Assembly (NCBI RefSeq): GCF_000715075.1
Contig: NC_134096.1
Location: 61,513,854-61,577,853, forward strand
Direction: 5' to 3'
Length of the DNA stretch: 64,000 nucleotides
Source: Nicotiana tabacum
Taxonomy: Eukaryota; Streptophyta; Magnoliopsida; Solanales; Solanaceae
The number at the start of each line of letters is the position of its first letter. Positions within the stretch are counted from its first letter, which is position 1. This document shows positions 35,101 through 44,890 of the stretch, one piece after another. The position numbers and the translations under genes were made by a program. The notes below the pieces were generated by a model, which made no database searches, was not told the origin of the DNA, and saw nothing but the letters and a program-made list of their open reading frames with translations.

Positions 35101-36349
35101 TCAGGAACTAGGTAAATTTCGTCAATTCTTAACTGATAACACGGACTTGTTCACTTTTAGCCATCCAGATATGCCAGGTATCCCGGAAGAAATCTCCACG
35201 CACAAATTGAACGTCGACCTATTCCATCCCCTGGTGAGGCAGGTTAGGCGTAAGTTCAACTCCGCGATAAATGATGCAGTATGCAAAAAGGTCAAAAAAA
35301 TATTAGAAAATGGCTCCGTCAGGGAGTCGAAATACCCCCAATGGGTCGCCAACATGGTCATGGTGAAAAAAACGAATGGGAAATAAAGGATGTGCGTAGA
35401 CTTTACAGATTTAAACAAAGCATGCCCCAAGGATTCATTTTCGTTACCCCATATCGATCAACTCATCGACGCGACGGCCGGGCATGAAATACTACGTTTC
35501 TTAGATGCCTACTTGGGTTATAATCACATCCTAATGGAAGAAGAGGATCAGGATAAAACCACTTTCATCACCCATCAGGGGACGTACTACTATAGGGTCA
35601 TGCCCTTCGGGTTGAAAAACGCAGGGGCAACTTACCAAAGGTTAGTGACGAAGATGTTCAAAAACCAACTCGGCAAAACGATAGAGGTCTATATAGATGA
35701 CATGCTGGTCAAGTCCAAAAGGAAAGAGGATCGCATCGATCACCTAAGAGAGACCTTCGACATACTTAAACGATATGGAATGAAACTGAATCCCGAAAAG
35801 TGTGCATTCGGCGTGGCCTCTGGAAAAGTTTTAGGTTTCCTGGTTTTGCACCAAGGGATCGAGGTCAAACCTGACCAAATCAGAGCCATCGAAGGAATAC
35901 CAGAACACATCACCACCAGAAAATAGATTGAGAGATTAACTAGCCATATCGCCGCCCTTTCTAGGTTCATCTCGTGATCATCGGATAGGTGCCACAGATT
36001 CTTCAGCGTGCTAAAAAAGGATAACGGCCTCCAGTGGACTTCTGAGTGCATCCAAGCCCTGAATAAATTAAAGGAATATTTGTCATCACCACCATTGCTC
36101 TCCAAACCAGAGCCAGGGGAACGTCTCTACGTCTACCTCACCGTATCCGAAGTAGCTGTGAGCGCAGTCCTGGCCCGAGAAAATAAAGGTACGCATTCTC
36201 CCATCTATTACATTAGCAAAACAATAGTCGATGCCGAGACGAGATACCCTCACCTCGAAAAACTAGCTCTGGCCTTAGACATACCTTCAATAAAGCTTAG
36301 ACCATACTTCCAATGCCACCCCATCTCGATCGTCTTAACTTTCCCCTAA
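35101..36349 (+). pseudogene. E5 reverse transcriptase and first RNase H
   Basis: Segments in order: MFTFSHPDMPGI, RRKFNS, YPQWVANMVMVKKTNGK, stop, RMCVDFTDLNKACPKDSFSLP, FLDAYLGYNHI (catalytic D), TYYYRVMPFGLKNAGATYQR, and the intact catalytic box VYIDDMLVKS near 35,690-35,720. RNase H follows: KDNGLQWTSECIQALNKLKE, LYVYLTVSEVAVSAVLAREN and PIYYISKTIVDAETRYPHLE (36,020-36,270). Stops: TAA for the W of GKWRMCVD, TAG for a Q at 35,923-35,925, TGA for an R at about 35,974. Confidence 0.9.
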
Positions 36350-36379
36350 GAATCATTTTACATAAACCCGAGCTATCGA

Positions 36380-36965
36380 GCAGGTTAGGAAAATGGGCCA
36401 TCGAACAGAGCAGTATGTTATCATATATCAGTCGCGAACAATGATAAATTCACAAGTCCTTGCAGACTTCATCACCGACTTCAACGCAAAAATAATGCCC
36501 AAAGTAGAAAAAAAAGCCGACCACGCTTCTCCCAAACACAAGACCTCTAGGTCCAATGCACTAACAGCACGTCCAACACGTTAGGGTCCGGACTGGGACT
36601 CATACTCGAGGTCCCAATCGACGAAGTGATTCACCAGTCCTATAAGGTGCCCGGATATGACTAACAATGAGGCCGAGTATGAGGCCGTAATTGCAGGGTT
36701 AAGACTAGCACTCAAATATGGGGCAAAGCGGTTGAAAACTGCACTGTGATTCCTAAATCATTGTCAACCAAGTCGCAGGAACTTTCCAAATCAACGAACA
36801 GAGGTTGCAGAGATACCATACCACAATCTGCAAGCTGCTGCCCGAGTTCGACGAATGTCAACTCGACCAAATCCCCCGAACATAGAATACCGAGGCAGAC
36901 AGCCTCGCCAAATATCTGTAGCCACCAAAAACATTGCAACTGGAGACAGAAGTGTAGTCCACCTT
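36380..36965 (+). pseudogene. E5 second (archaeal-like) RNase H
   Basis: After a variable linker (SQVLADFITDF near 36,450) the sequence reads NNEAEYEAVIAGLRLALKYG (36,665-36,725), then IVNQVAGTFQINEQRLQR, LLPEFDECQLDQIPRT, stop, NTEADSLAKY near 36,915. This second RNase H with its NEAEYEA block is known from Tat-lineage elements. Frames change at least twice. TAG in RT-stop-NTE fits a former CAG. Confidence 0.8.
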
Positions 36966-37159
36966 CTTAACTCATCGATAGACCTAATCGAGGTAAGAAC
37001 CATAAACCTAACTTGGGACTGAAGCAACCGTATTGTCACATATTTGTAGGACGATGTACTCCTAGGTGATAAAAAAAGCCAAGAAACTAAGAATGCAAGC
37101 AATCGGGTATAGTATCATTTGTAATGACCTATATAAGAGAACGTAGGGCGGTCCTCTAG

Positions 37160-38240
37160 CGAAATGCTTTGGCCCAAATCAGATGCGACGCATTCTTGAA
37201 GATGTCCATGAAGGCCATTGCGGAGCTCATTTCGGCAATTGGGCTTTTGTCAAATGCCTCATACAAGCAAGATACTACTAGCCCACCATGAAAAAGGGGG
37301 CCACGGACTTCGTGAAAAATGCGAGCAATGCCAAAAGTACGCCTAATGATTCACCAAGTAGGTGAAAATCTTCACTCAGTCACTTCCCCTTGGCCGTTCA
37401 TCAAATGTGGACTGGACATCTTAGGCCCCCTCCCGGCAGGACGAGGTAACATACGATTCCTTTTGGTTTTCTCTAAATGGGTAGAAGTAGGAGCATTCGC
37501 CCAAATACGTGAACAGGAAGTGATCGCCTTCATATGGAAAAACATCATATGCCAAATCGGCCTCCCCAAAGAGATCAGCTGCGACAACGGACCCCAATTT
37601 ACAGGAAAGAAAGTCGCTGAAGTTTTTGAAAAAAGGCATATCAAAAGAATACTCTCAACGCCATATCATCCCGCGGGCAACAGACAAGCGGAGTCCTCCA
37701 ACAAGTTGATACTGAACATCATGAAGAAAAAACTTGGAAACGCCAAAGGGCTGTGGTCGAAAATATTACCAGAAGTACTTTGGGCCTACCGAACAACGCC
37801 GAAGACAAGCACAGGAGAGACGCCTTACTCACTAGTCTATGGGACTAATGCAGTAATATCAGTCAAATTCAGGGAGCCCAGTCTAAGACACTCCAACGAG
37901 AGCGAACCGGGGAACGATGAAAGCAGAAGGCAGGAGCTCGACAAAGTCGAAGAACAAAGAGATATGGCCTACGTAAGGATGATCGCCCAAAAATAACAAG
38001 CAGGACATTATTATAACAAAAAGGCAAAGGTCAGGCCGCTCAAAGTTGGGGACTACGTGCTTAAATCTAAAACACAACCAAGCAAAGACCCACGGGAAGG
38101 TAAACTAGAAACAAATTGGGATGGCCCGTATTAAATCACGGCAACAACGAACAAATGGTCATTCCAACTAGAAACAATGAAAGGAAAGCTACTACCAAAC
38201 AACTGGAACATTACCCACCTCAAGTACTTCAACTTTTAAG
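37160..38240 (+). pseudogene. E5 integrase, catalytic triad intact but stops around it
   Basis: HHCC region near 37,190-37,330: VHEGHCGAHFGNWAFVKCLI ... a TAG in YY-stop-PTMKKGA ... FVKNCEQCQK. The core from 37,319 has CGLDILGPLPAGRG (first D), GLPKEISCDNGPQFTG (second D) and HPAGNRQAESSNKL (E), so the D-D-E residues are all present in a 225-codon open frame (37,319-37,996). A TAA at 37,994 and a later TAA break the C-terminal part, which continues YYNKKAKVRPLKVGDYVL and ends HLKYFNF at 38,237. Confidence 0.9.
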
Positions 38241-38616
38241 AGACAAAACGTCCCCCAAGTCATACTCTTTTTCCCTCACTTGAGTTTTATCCCTACTGGG
38301 TTTTCTCAAGGAGGTTTTTAACAAGGCGACGAAGAGGATGCTTCAGGTCGAAGTACGCGCGGATGGAGGCATATGATGGCTAGTTTATTGCCCGACCTCT
38401 TAAGACCTCTCTAGGCCAGCCAATAAAAGGACTAGATAAACTAGGATTCGAACTGGAATGTCAACCAACGCCCGAAAAAAGATGTAAATTTCTCCAAATG
38501 CATGAACAAAGCGCAAATGCATGAAGTTTATTTCTATTTCTCTCGATATACAACCAAGGCAATGTGCCTCAAAGTTTACAATGTCAACAAATGCCGCACC
38601 TAGAAACATAACTAAC
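38241..38616 (+). other. E5 post-integrase untranslated region
   Basis: No long frame. Sequence such as GGGTTTTCTCAAGGAGGTTT near 38,300 is of a kind often seen after Tat-lineage pol genes. Confidence 0.45.
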
Positions 38617-39245
38617 TAAACATAGGTTACATTCGACCTCGTTCGAATTAATACCTAACTGGCCCTCGACCATGATTAAACTTAGGTTATATTCAATATC
38701 GTTCGAATTAACACCTAACTGGCCCCTGGCCATGATTAAACTTAGGTTATATTCTCGTTCGAATTAACACCTAACTGGCCCTCGGCCACGGTTAAACATA
38801 GGTTATATTCGACCTCATTCGAATTAACACCTAACTGGCCCTCGGCCACGATTAAACATAGGTTATATTCGACCTCGTTCGAATTAACACCTAACTAGCC
38901 CTCGACCATGATTAAACTTAGGTTATATTCGACCCTGTTGAAAGTAACACCTAACTGGCCCTCGGCCATGATTAAACTTAGGTTATATTCGACATCATTC
39001 GAATTAACACCTAACTGGCCCTCGGCCATGATTAAACTTAGGTTATATTCGACCTCGCTTAAATTAACACCTAATTGGCCCTCGACCATGATTAAACTTA
39101 GGTTATATTTTACCTCGTTCGAATTAACACCTAACTGGCCCTCAACCCTGATTAAACTTAGGTTATATTCGACCTCATTCGAATTAACACCTAACTGGCC
39201 TTCGACTGCTATTAAACTTAGGATGCATTCAACCTCATTCGAGCT
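38617..39245. repeat. 60-bp minisatellite, about 10.5 units, in the E5 3' region
   Basis: Units of the form CACCTAACTGGCCCTCGGCC followed by ATGATTAAACTTAGGTTATA and TTCGACCTCGTTCGAATTAA. Most are exactly 60 bp; one near 38,755 has lost six bases. Because 60 is a multiple of three, frames of 20-residue repeats persist on both strands (38,908-39,288 plus, 38,895-39,251 minus). I do not regard these as genes. Confidence 0.95.
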
Positions 39246-39509
39246 AAACAATTACGGCCAAGAAAATCAAAAATTCATACGAGCGTGAACCAAAGAAAAA
39301 GAATTGGGTACAAGTAACAAAGTCGGTAATTCATACTTTGAATATTTTTTACAAAGGCTTGTAAAGATTCCTATAAAAAACGCACAAGTCTGTGACAAAA
39401 CAAATAAAAGAAAAAGAAACTATTGGTGGCCACCAGGACCATCAGCGCCATCGGCTTGACCATCTACCCGCTCACCATCATGACTGCCCTCAGGGTACGC
39501 GTCTTTGTA

Positions 39510-40172
39510 CTAAGCATCCTCTTCAATCCAATCCACATCCACATTCCTCTCATCGTCACCGGCCTCTGGCATAGCAGGATCATATCTGCAAGTAATCCGA
39601 GTTTCATGGGCCTTAACGCGAGCATCTTCAAGGGCGTCCTTAGGAACAGACCTCGTTGCGAGCAAATCTCTGAATATATCCAACTGGGCCTCGGCATGAA
39701 TCCATTCCTCGTACAGGCCCTGGGGAACGTTTGGAAAATAAGAAGTATGAGAAGACGACGGTTGTGCAAGCATTTGAGCCTTCTCGACCTCTAAGGAGGC
39801 CAGTAGGTCCTAAAGAAGGGAGTTGTCTTTCTCCAACTCCCCAATCCTCTCATCGATCCTCTATTCTTTAAGCCTGGCCATCTCCAAGTCAATTTCTTGC
39901 TCAGAACGAAGAATACATATCACTACCTCCAAAGCTTCCGCCTTCCTCAAAGCCCCCGACCGAACAAATTCGGCTTTTTCAAGGTCTTCTTCCTTCTAGG
40001 AGACCTTACCGCTCAGAGTATCTGCTTTGAATTGCCATTCCTCCAGTTGGGTGCACAGAGAAACCACATGGGCTTAGAGGTCGCCGCACTGGGCTTTGAC
40101 CTCCCTGCTAACCTCAAGCTCTTCCTTTTTATTTCTTAGCATCCCCTCGAGGACGCTGCACTTTTCGATGAC
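39510..40172 (-). pseudogene. E5 antisense ORF (aORF-like), coiled-coil protein, cut by E6
   Basis: On the minus strand a single frame runs from the E6 junction at 40,172 to a stop at 39,510-39,512, about 220 codons. It is broken only by TAA at 40,074 and TAG at 39,996, 39,861 and 39,810, all in register. The protein is rich in E, K, L and A in a heptad-like pattern (LEGMLRNKKEELEVSREVKA, CTQLEEWQFKADTLSGKV, RKAEALEVVICILRSEQEID), then MLAQPSSSHTSYFPNVPQGL, and ends in an acidic tail GDDERNVDVDWIEEDA. Extra antisense ORFs downstream of pol have been described in Tat-lineage elements; its role is unknown. The N-terminus lies beyond E6. Confidence 0.65.
40168..40172 (+). other. Probable target site of E6 (ATGAC), left copy
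   Basis: The five bases before the first TG of E6. The right copy would lie outside the window. Confidence 0.4.
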
Positions 40173-41656
40173 TGATAAGTGGGGATTTTGACTACTTATT
40201 AGTGCCTATTAGCTTTTTTTAGCCTAAAAACATTGAATTGTATTCCCAAAACTGATGAAATGTGTAAAATTGCAGGAATGTTGGAAGTTGGACTCTCGAG
40301 ATAAAATCCGACTCAAAAAGGAGTAATCTAAACACAAGGCAATAAATGGTATAGAAGCTCACAAAGTACGGACTGCAGAATTCCATCTGCGGCCGCAAAT
40401 AATGAAGAAAACTCCCAGCAGGCTTTCTAGCAAACTGCGGACCGCGTAGGAATTGTGCGGCCGCAAATGACGAGGTGGAGATCAACTTCAGAGGGTGTGC
40501 AAATTTCCTAAGTCCAAGTCCCTCCAAATTGCTGACCGCACAAGAATTGTGCAGCCGCAGAAGAAGTGCCATGCGGCTGCAGAAGTAAAGATGCTGACCG
40601 CAGAAGATCAGGTTGTGGCCGCAGTGCTAAATCTGTAGACCGTAGAAATATTGCCTCGCTGCCGCAGTTCAGAATTGTGTGGCCGCAGAATCCCAGTTCC
40701 TGCAAGATGGAGAATTATGTGGACCACACATGAAATTGTGCAACCGCCGAACCTCCCAAAAGGCATTGTTGTCCGAAATTTCCAGCCTTGTATAAATAAA
40801 CGAGTTTCACAAAATTAGGTTAAGTTTTGACATCAGCAAGTCCTGTAGCCATTTTTTTTTGCCTCTTTTAGAAGTTTTCTATATTTTGGAGTATTTTACT
40901 ATAGATTTTATCATTTTAACTTTACAATATGAGTTTAATTAGTATTTCTTCTTCTATATCTTCAATTTCAAGCATGAGTAGCTAGATTTTTACTAAGGTT
41001 GTGACCCAACCCTAGTGTGTAAACCTTATGGGTATTTAATTTAGTGCTTGTTTATGATTGGGTATTTATTATTTAGCCTTGTTCATGCTTTAATTTGTGG
41101 AATATATTGTTTCAAACATTAAAAAAAATTGGGCGAATCGAGAGATTGATCAACCCAATTAAAGGGTTCAACCTAGAGATAGTAATAACTCGACTTGAGC
41201 TTTTATCAACCATTTTGTGCAATACCCATTTGGACTTGAGAAATCCAAATTGCGCAAAATCACTCTCTGACCGAGAGGTATTGAGTGGGTAATTGAGAAT
41301 TGATAGCTATTATACACCCCGATCAACAAAACAAGCATTAAGGTTTTTATCCCATTAGGCAAACACCTAGGTGATGGTCATAGCCCTAGGCTTTTTACAA
41401 ACTTGAAAAACAACAAAAACAATTATCCTAGTCTTATTCCTTTAGTTTACAGTCTTTAGTTTTAAAATAGAAATAGAAACAACACCAATTTGTGGAAGTG
41501 AAAATTAAGATAGTTCAAATTCACGCATTAGAATATATACTCCTAGCTCCCATCTAACTCCCTGTTGATTCGATCCCGACTCTTCGTTGGGTTACTATAA
41601 TTACAATCGACTGATTAATACCTTGTTTTGAGGTATGTATTGTGCGCGATAGGTCA
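40173..41656 (+). repeat. E6 5' LTR (1,484 bp)
   Basis: Starts TGATAAGTGGGGATTTTGAC and ends GATAGGTCA before the primer site. A region at 40,380-40,750 holds about ten GC-rich motifs of the GTGCGGCCGCA or TGCTGACCGCA type. TATAAATAAA lies at 40,791, just downstream of them. Confidence 0.7.
40791..40798 (+). promoter_or_regulatory. TATA box of the E6 LTR
   Basis: TATAAATA, following the GC-rich motif cluster. Confidence 0.55.
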
Positions 41657-41662
41657 ATTTTT

Positions 41663-41678
41663 GGTGCCGTTTTTGAGA
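41663..41678 (+). other. E6 primer binding site (degenerate)
   Basis: TGGTGCCGTTTTTGAG resembles the TGGCGCCGTTGCC site of Athila-like elements with C to T changes. Confidence 0.5.
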
Positions 41679-41768
41679 AGTTAAAAATGGTGTTAGCTAT
41701 ATATTTGGGTATGTTTTTGGAGTATATTCTTTTCCTTCCTTGTCACTAACATGTTTGAGAAATTGTAG

Positions 41769-42932
41769 GTGCAATCAGGGCTAACAATGAGCTCGGAAAC
41801 ATTCCTTTGGGGGATGTGGACGTTGAGGATGATCAAATGGATGAGGTTCCCCTTGAATCTCAAGCCAATAGACGAGGCCGAGTACCTCATGACATTTTTG
41901 TGCAAGAAGATAGTGGGTTTGAACAAGATGACTCTTACAATGACCAAGAAGAAGAGGTCCAATATGTGAACAGCTTTCAAGGGCAAAGAAACAACTTCGA
42001 AGGCCCAAGCCAATAACAATGGAGACCTCAAAACAATCAAGGAAATTGGAATTGTCACAACCAAGGTAATTGGAGTGGTGGAAACAGTCAAAACAATTGG
42101 AATAACAACAACAATCAAGGAAATTGAAGTGGTGGCAATAATCAAGGGAATTGGCATAGCAACAATAACCAAGGCAATTGGGGAGGCAACAATCAAGGCA
42201 GTTGTAATAACAATCAAGGAAATCGTGGGTCGGGTTTTCAAAGGCCCCCGATGTATCAACAACCAAGAAACCCGCTTCCTTATCTTTACCATTGTCCTAG
42301 ATCTTCCAATAATGAAATGGGACGTATTGAGAACATGTTCAAGCAAATGATGGAGAAGAATACCAATTCCGATGCCCAACTTGCCTCACACAACACATCG
42401 ATCCGCAACTTAGAAGTGCAAATGGGACAAATCTCTCAAGCTCTAAATTCTCATCCTAAGGGGGCATTACCAAGTGACACAGTGGTGAACCCAAAGGGTA
42501 GAACAACACGGGGCATGCCATGGCCGTTACTACAAAAAGTGAAAAAGGTGGGAATGCACCCACCTCAAGTCAAAGACAACTTGTGGATGATTAGCAAGTG
42601 GTACAAGAAGAAGTGATCCCGAACAATGTAGTGCAAGCAAATGATGAAGTGCGGATTGATATTGATGACAATGTGGAAGATACTCAAGAGGAAGTGAACC
42701 CGTCTAGATTATGTTATTGACATACCAGAACCGGTAGTGCAAAAGGCTAAGGCACCATTGCCTAAGCCTCCTCCTCCATATCCTCAAAGGCTTGCCAAGC
42801 AAAATAGCGAGAATCAATTCAAAATATTAATTGACATGATGAAACGTCTCTTGATCAATGTACCAATAGTTGAAGCCTTGGAAAAAATGCCTGGTAATGC
42901 AAAGTTTATGAAGGATTTGGTGACAAAGAAAC
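41769..42932 (+). pseudogene. gag: E6 gag C-terminal part (Athila type)
   Basis: The sequence begins AIRANNELGNIPLGDVDVED soon after the primer site, so most of the N-terminal capsid is missing. An acidic stretch is followed by an N/Q/G/W-rich tract of NNQGNW-type repeats (about 42,020-42,230), then RIENMFKQMMEKNTNSDAQL, NLEVQMGQISQALNSHPKGA and LPSDTVVNPKG. The end reads KPPPPYPQRLAKQNSENQFK, INVPIVEALEKMPGNAKFMK and DLVTKK, a block known from Athila-type Gag before protease. There are frameshifts near 42,010, 42,240 and 42,600. E3 cuts it right after DLVTKK. Confidence 0.8.
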
Positions 42933-44890
42933 TGTAGCACCCCGGAAAATTTTAAAGTACTTAAGCGCTATTAAGAAAGTTAATAAGCGCTAATTATATT
43001 ATTTTGTGTGTAGACGAGAACTATTAATATGATCGATATCAATTGGAGGTGATAATAAGTGTACGAGGCATATTATAAGTGATGTGGGGTATAAGGAGAG
43101 TCCTAAGTCTAAGTCAAGCTGGAAATTACATTATGGACCAAAGTTCTAAATGAGTACGCATAAGACCAAACTTTGGACGAGCATATTTACATTTATATAA
43201 GGATTTATATGATGGACAACCTATCAAATGAAAGATAGTTGAGTCTAGTTTCTAAAGATTCAAACCACTTCTCATTTGGACATTCTTACAAGAAGTTATG
43301 AACAAATTACCCAAGGATGGTAGAGGATCCTGCGGATGCGAAGCATCCGAGGCCACATCCGAAAGAGAGGCTGGCAGTGAAGTGTTGCCATAGTGTCCAG
43401 GTCCTCATCCAATCTTCAAAGAGGAGTGAAGTGGGGATGCGAAACATCCAGGGACGCATCCGAAACCCAGAAATCTGGGCCTATAAATACAAGGTCGTGG
43501 GAGGGGAGTATTTTGAGTATTTGGGGGTTAGGGTTCTTGAGGTGAAGGTGCGATTTTGATCTCAAATCAAGTCCAATCGACCAAGGTAAGTTGTAAATGA
43601 TATTTTGGGTTGATTATTACTCAATATACATGAGTTCTAATATCATTCTTATATCCAAATACTAGATTTCTTCATCAAATCCTCCAGAACTCAAAAATCA
43701 CCAAAGTTGTGATTTTTCAAGATTAATCTACTAGAGGTAATTCCAATGCTTCAAACTCGTTTATTATGAGTAGTTAGAAATATTTGAAGCATTTGTTACA
43801 AGTTTTAATGGTTGAAAGATTGGATTATAAAACTCTAGTTCATGGCATGAATAGTACTTTTGAGAAAATAAGAGAGAAGATGAATGGTAATCTTGACAAT
43901 GAAATTTATGAATACAATGAACCTATGGAAATAATTGTTAGCAAAAGATGGAAGTGATCAACTAAGTAATCACCCGAATTGTATATTTTGCAAGTGTTGA
44001 TAATGGAAGACGATGAATAGTAACTTGGTGGCAATGAACAATTGGTGTAGTATCATTAATGACTTCGAATGGGTATTAAAACATAAGAATGAAGTTGAAT
44101 GGTCTAGCATATAAAACTATTTGGCGATTTGGGTTGTTGGAGGCTTTAGCCAACTTATGAGCCATATATGGAAGTTGATCAATATCTTAGGTCATATTCT
44201 GATATAATTAGGATATCTAATTATAGATATCGACTTGTTGGTGATGTTGAGCATTTTAATAAACATTGGAATGATGGAGGAGGATTGAAAGCTTGTGAAT
44301 GTCAATAAAGCAAAAGCGAGGTAAGTTGGTTAAAACTTACTCTTCTTGAGGGACTTTCTCTAAAAGCATGTTTCGAGTTAATATTTTAGTTGTCTGCAAA
44401 TGCGTTTTCGTGCTTGTGGGGACAAACAAGTACCAATGTCTACTAGAATATTATGTTGCATAGGTAATGTCATGTCGTTTTATAAAATTTTATTTTAAAC
44501 CTTGTTGGCAGAACGACACTCAAGGTAAATGTTATAAGTTTTTATCAAAACTTACGTATTGATAAGAGTATACATATTTGAGTGCTAAAGATAAGTTTTC
44601 ATGGAAAGTACTTCTTTTGGAAATTGACGAACAGAATAGTACTTGTTGTATCTTTTAAAGATTGATGTTAAATTGCTAAAGGTTGTAGCATGTAAAAGGT
44701 TGTTTATTCAATTTTTGTTCAAATGATTTAGATTTCCTATAAATGCTATGAGTTGATAAAAATAGATCATTTGAAGCTACTATGCTATGAATCTATTTTT
44801 GAAGTATCAAATATTTTGGAAGTTACTTGTGTTTACTAAGATTGACTTCGGATATAAGAGTTTAAACATAAACTAAAAGTTCAATTTATC
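42933..44890 (+). repeat. E3 5' LTR, first part (1,958 bp)
   Basis: Matches the 3' LTR at 62,185-64,000 at about 90 percent by eye. It contains GCGGATGCGAAGCATCCGAG near 43,331 (a GGATGC...GCATCC hairpin), a related copy near 43,435, and a TATA box at 43,482-43,489. Confidence 0.85.
43482..43489 (+). promoter_or_regulatory. TATA box of the E3 5' LTR
   Basis: TATAAATA preceded by AAATCTGGGCC. The same motif is at 62,734-62,741 in the 3' LTR. Confidence 0.6.

Larger units (their letters stand above)
31920..40172 (+). mobile_element. E5: Tat-lineage Ty3/Gypsy retrotransposon, plus strand, interrupted by E6
   Basis: Order: LTR, PBS, gag, protease, reverse transcriptase, RNase H, a second (archaeal-like) RNase H, integrase, 3' region with a minisatellite, antisense ORF. 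The dual RNase H, the TGGCGCCGTCTG primer site and an antisense extra ORF are traits of the Tat lineage of plant Gypsy elements. The 5' LTR start is not resolved. The element continues beyond E6, whose LTR begins at 40,173 within the antisense ORF, and the E5 3' LTR is not in the window. Confidence 0.85.
40173..42932 (+). mobile_element. E6: Athila-like Gypsy element, plus strand, cut by E3
   Basis: LTR 40,173-41,656, primer-site-like TGGTGCCGTTTTTGAG at 41,663, then a gag region of Athila type up to the E3 insertion at 42,933. It lies inside the antisense ORF of E5. The rest presumably continues beyond E3 outside the window. Confidence 0.75.

Noticed and set aside
38617..39245. CRISPR-like array
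   Set aside because: The units are contiguous with no unique spacers, and this is plant nuclear DNA inside a retrotransposon.
38895..39288. Frames of 118-126 codons on both strands with 20-residue repeats
   Set aside because: They exist because the 60-bp minisatellite unit is a multiple of three. No start context or non-repeat domain supports a protein.
41693..42379. 228-codon minus-strand frame rich in I, V, L and T
   Set aside because: It is the complement of the NNQGNW-type repeat in E6 gag. The hydrophobic periodicity is produced by that repeat, not by a membrane protein.
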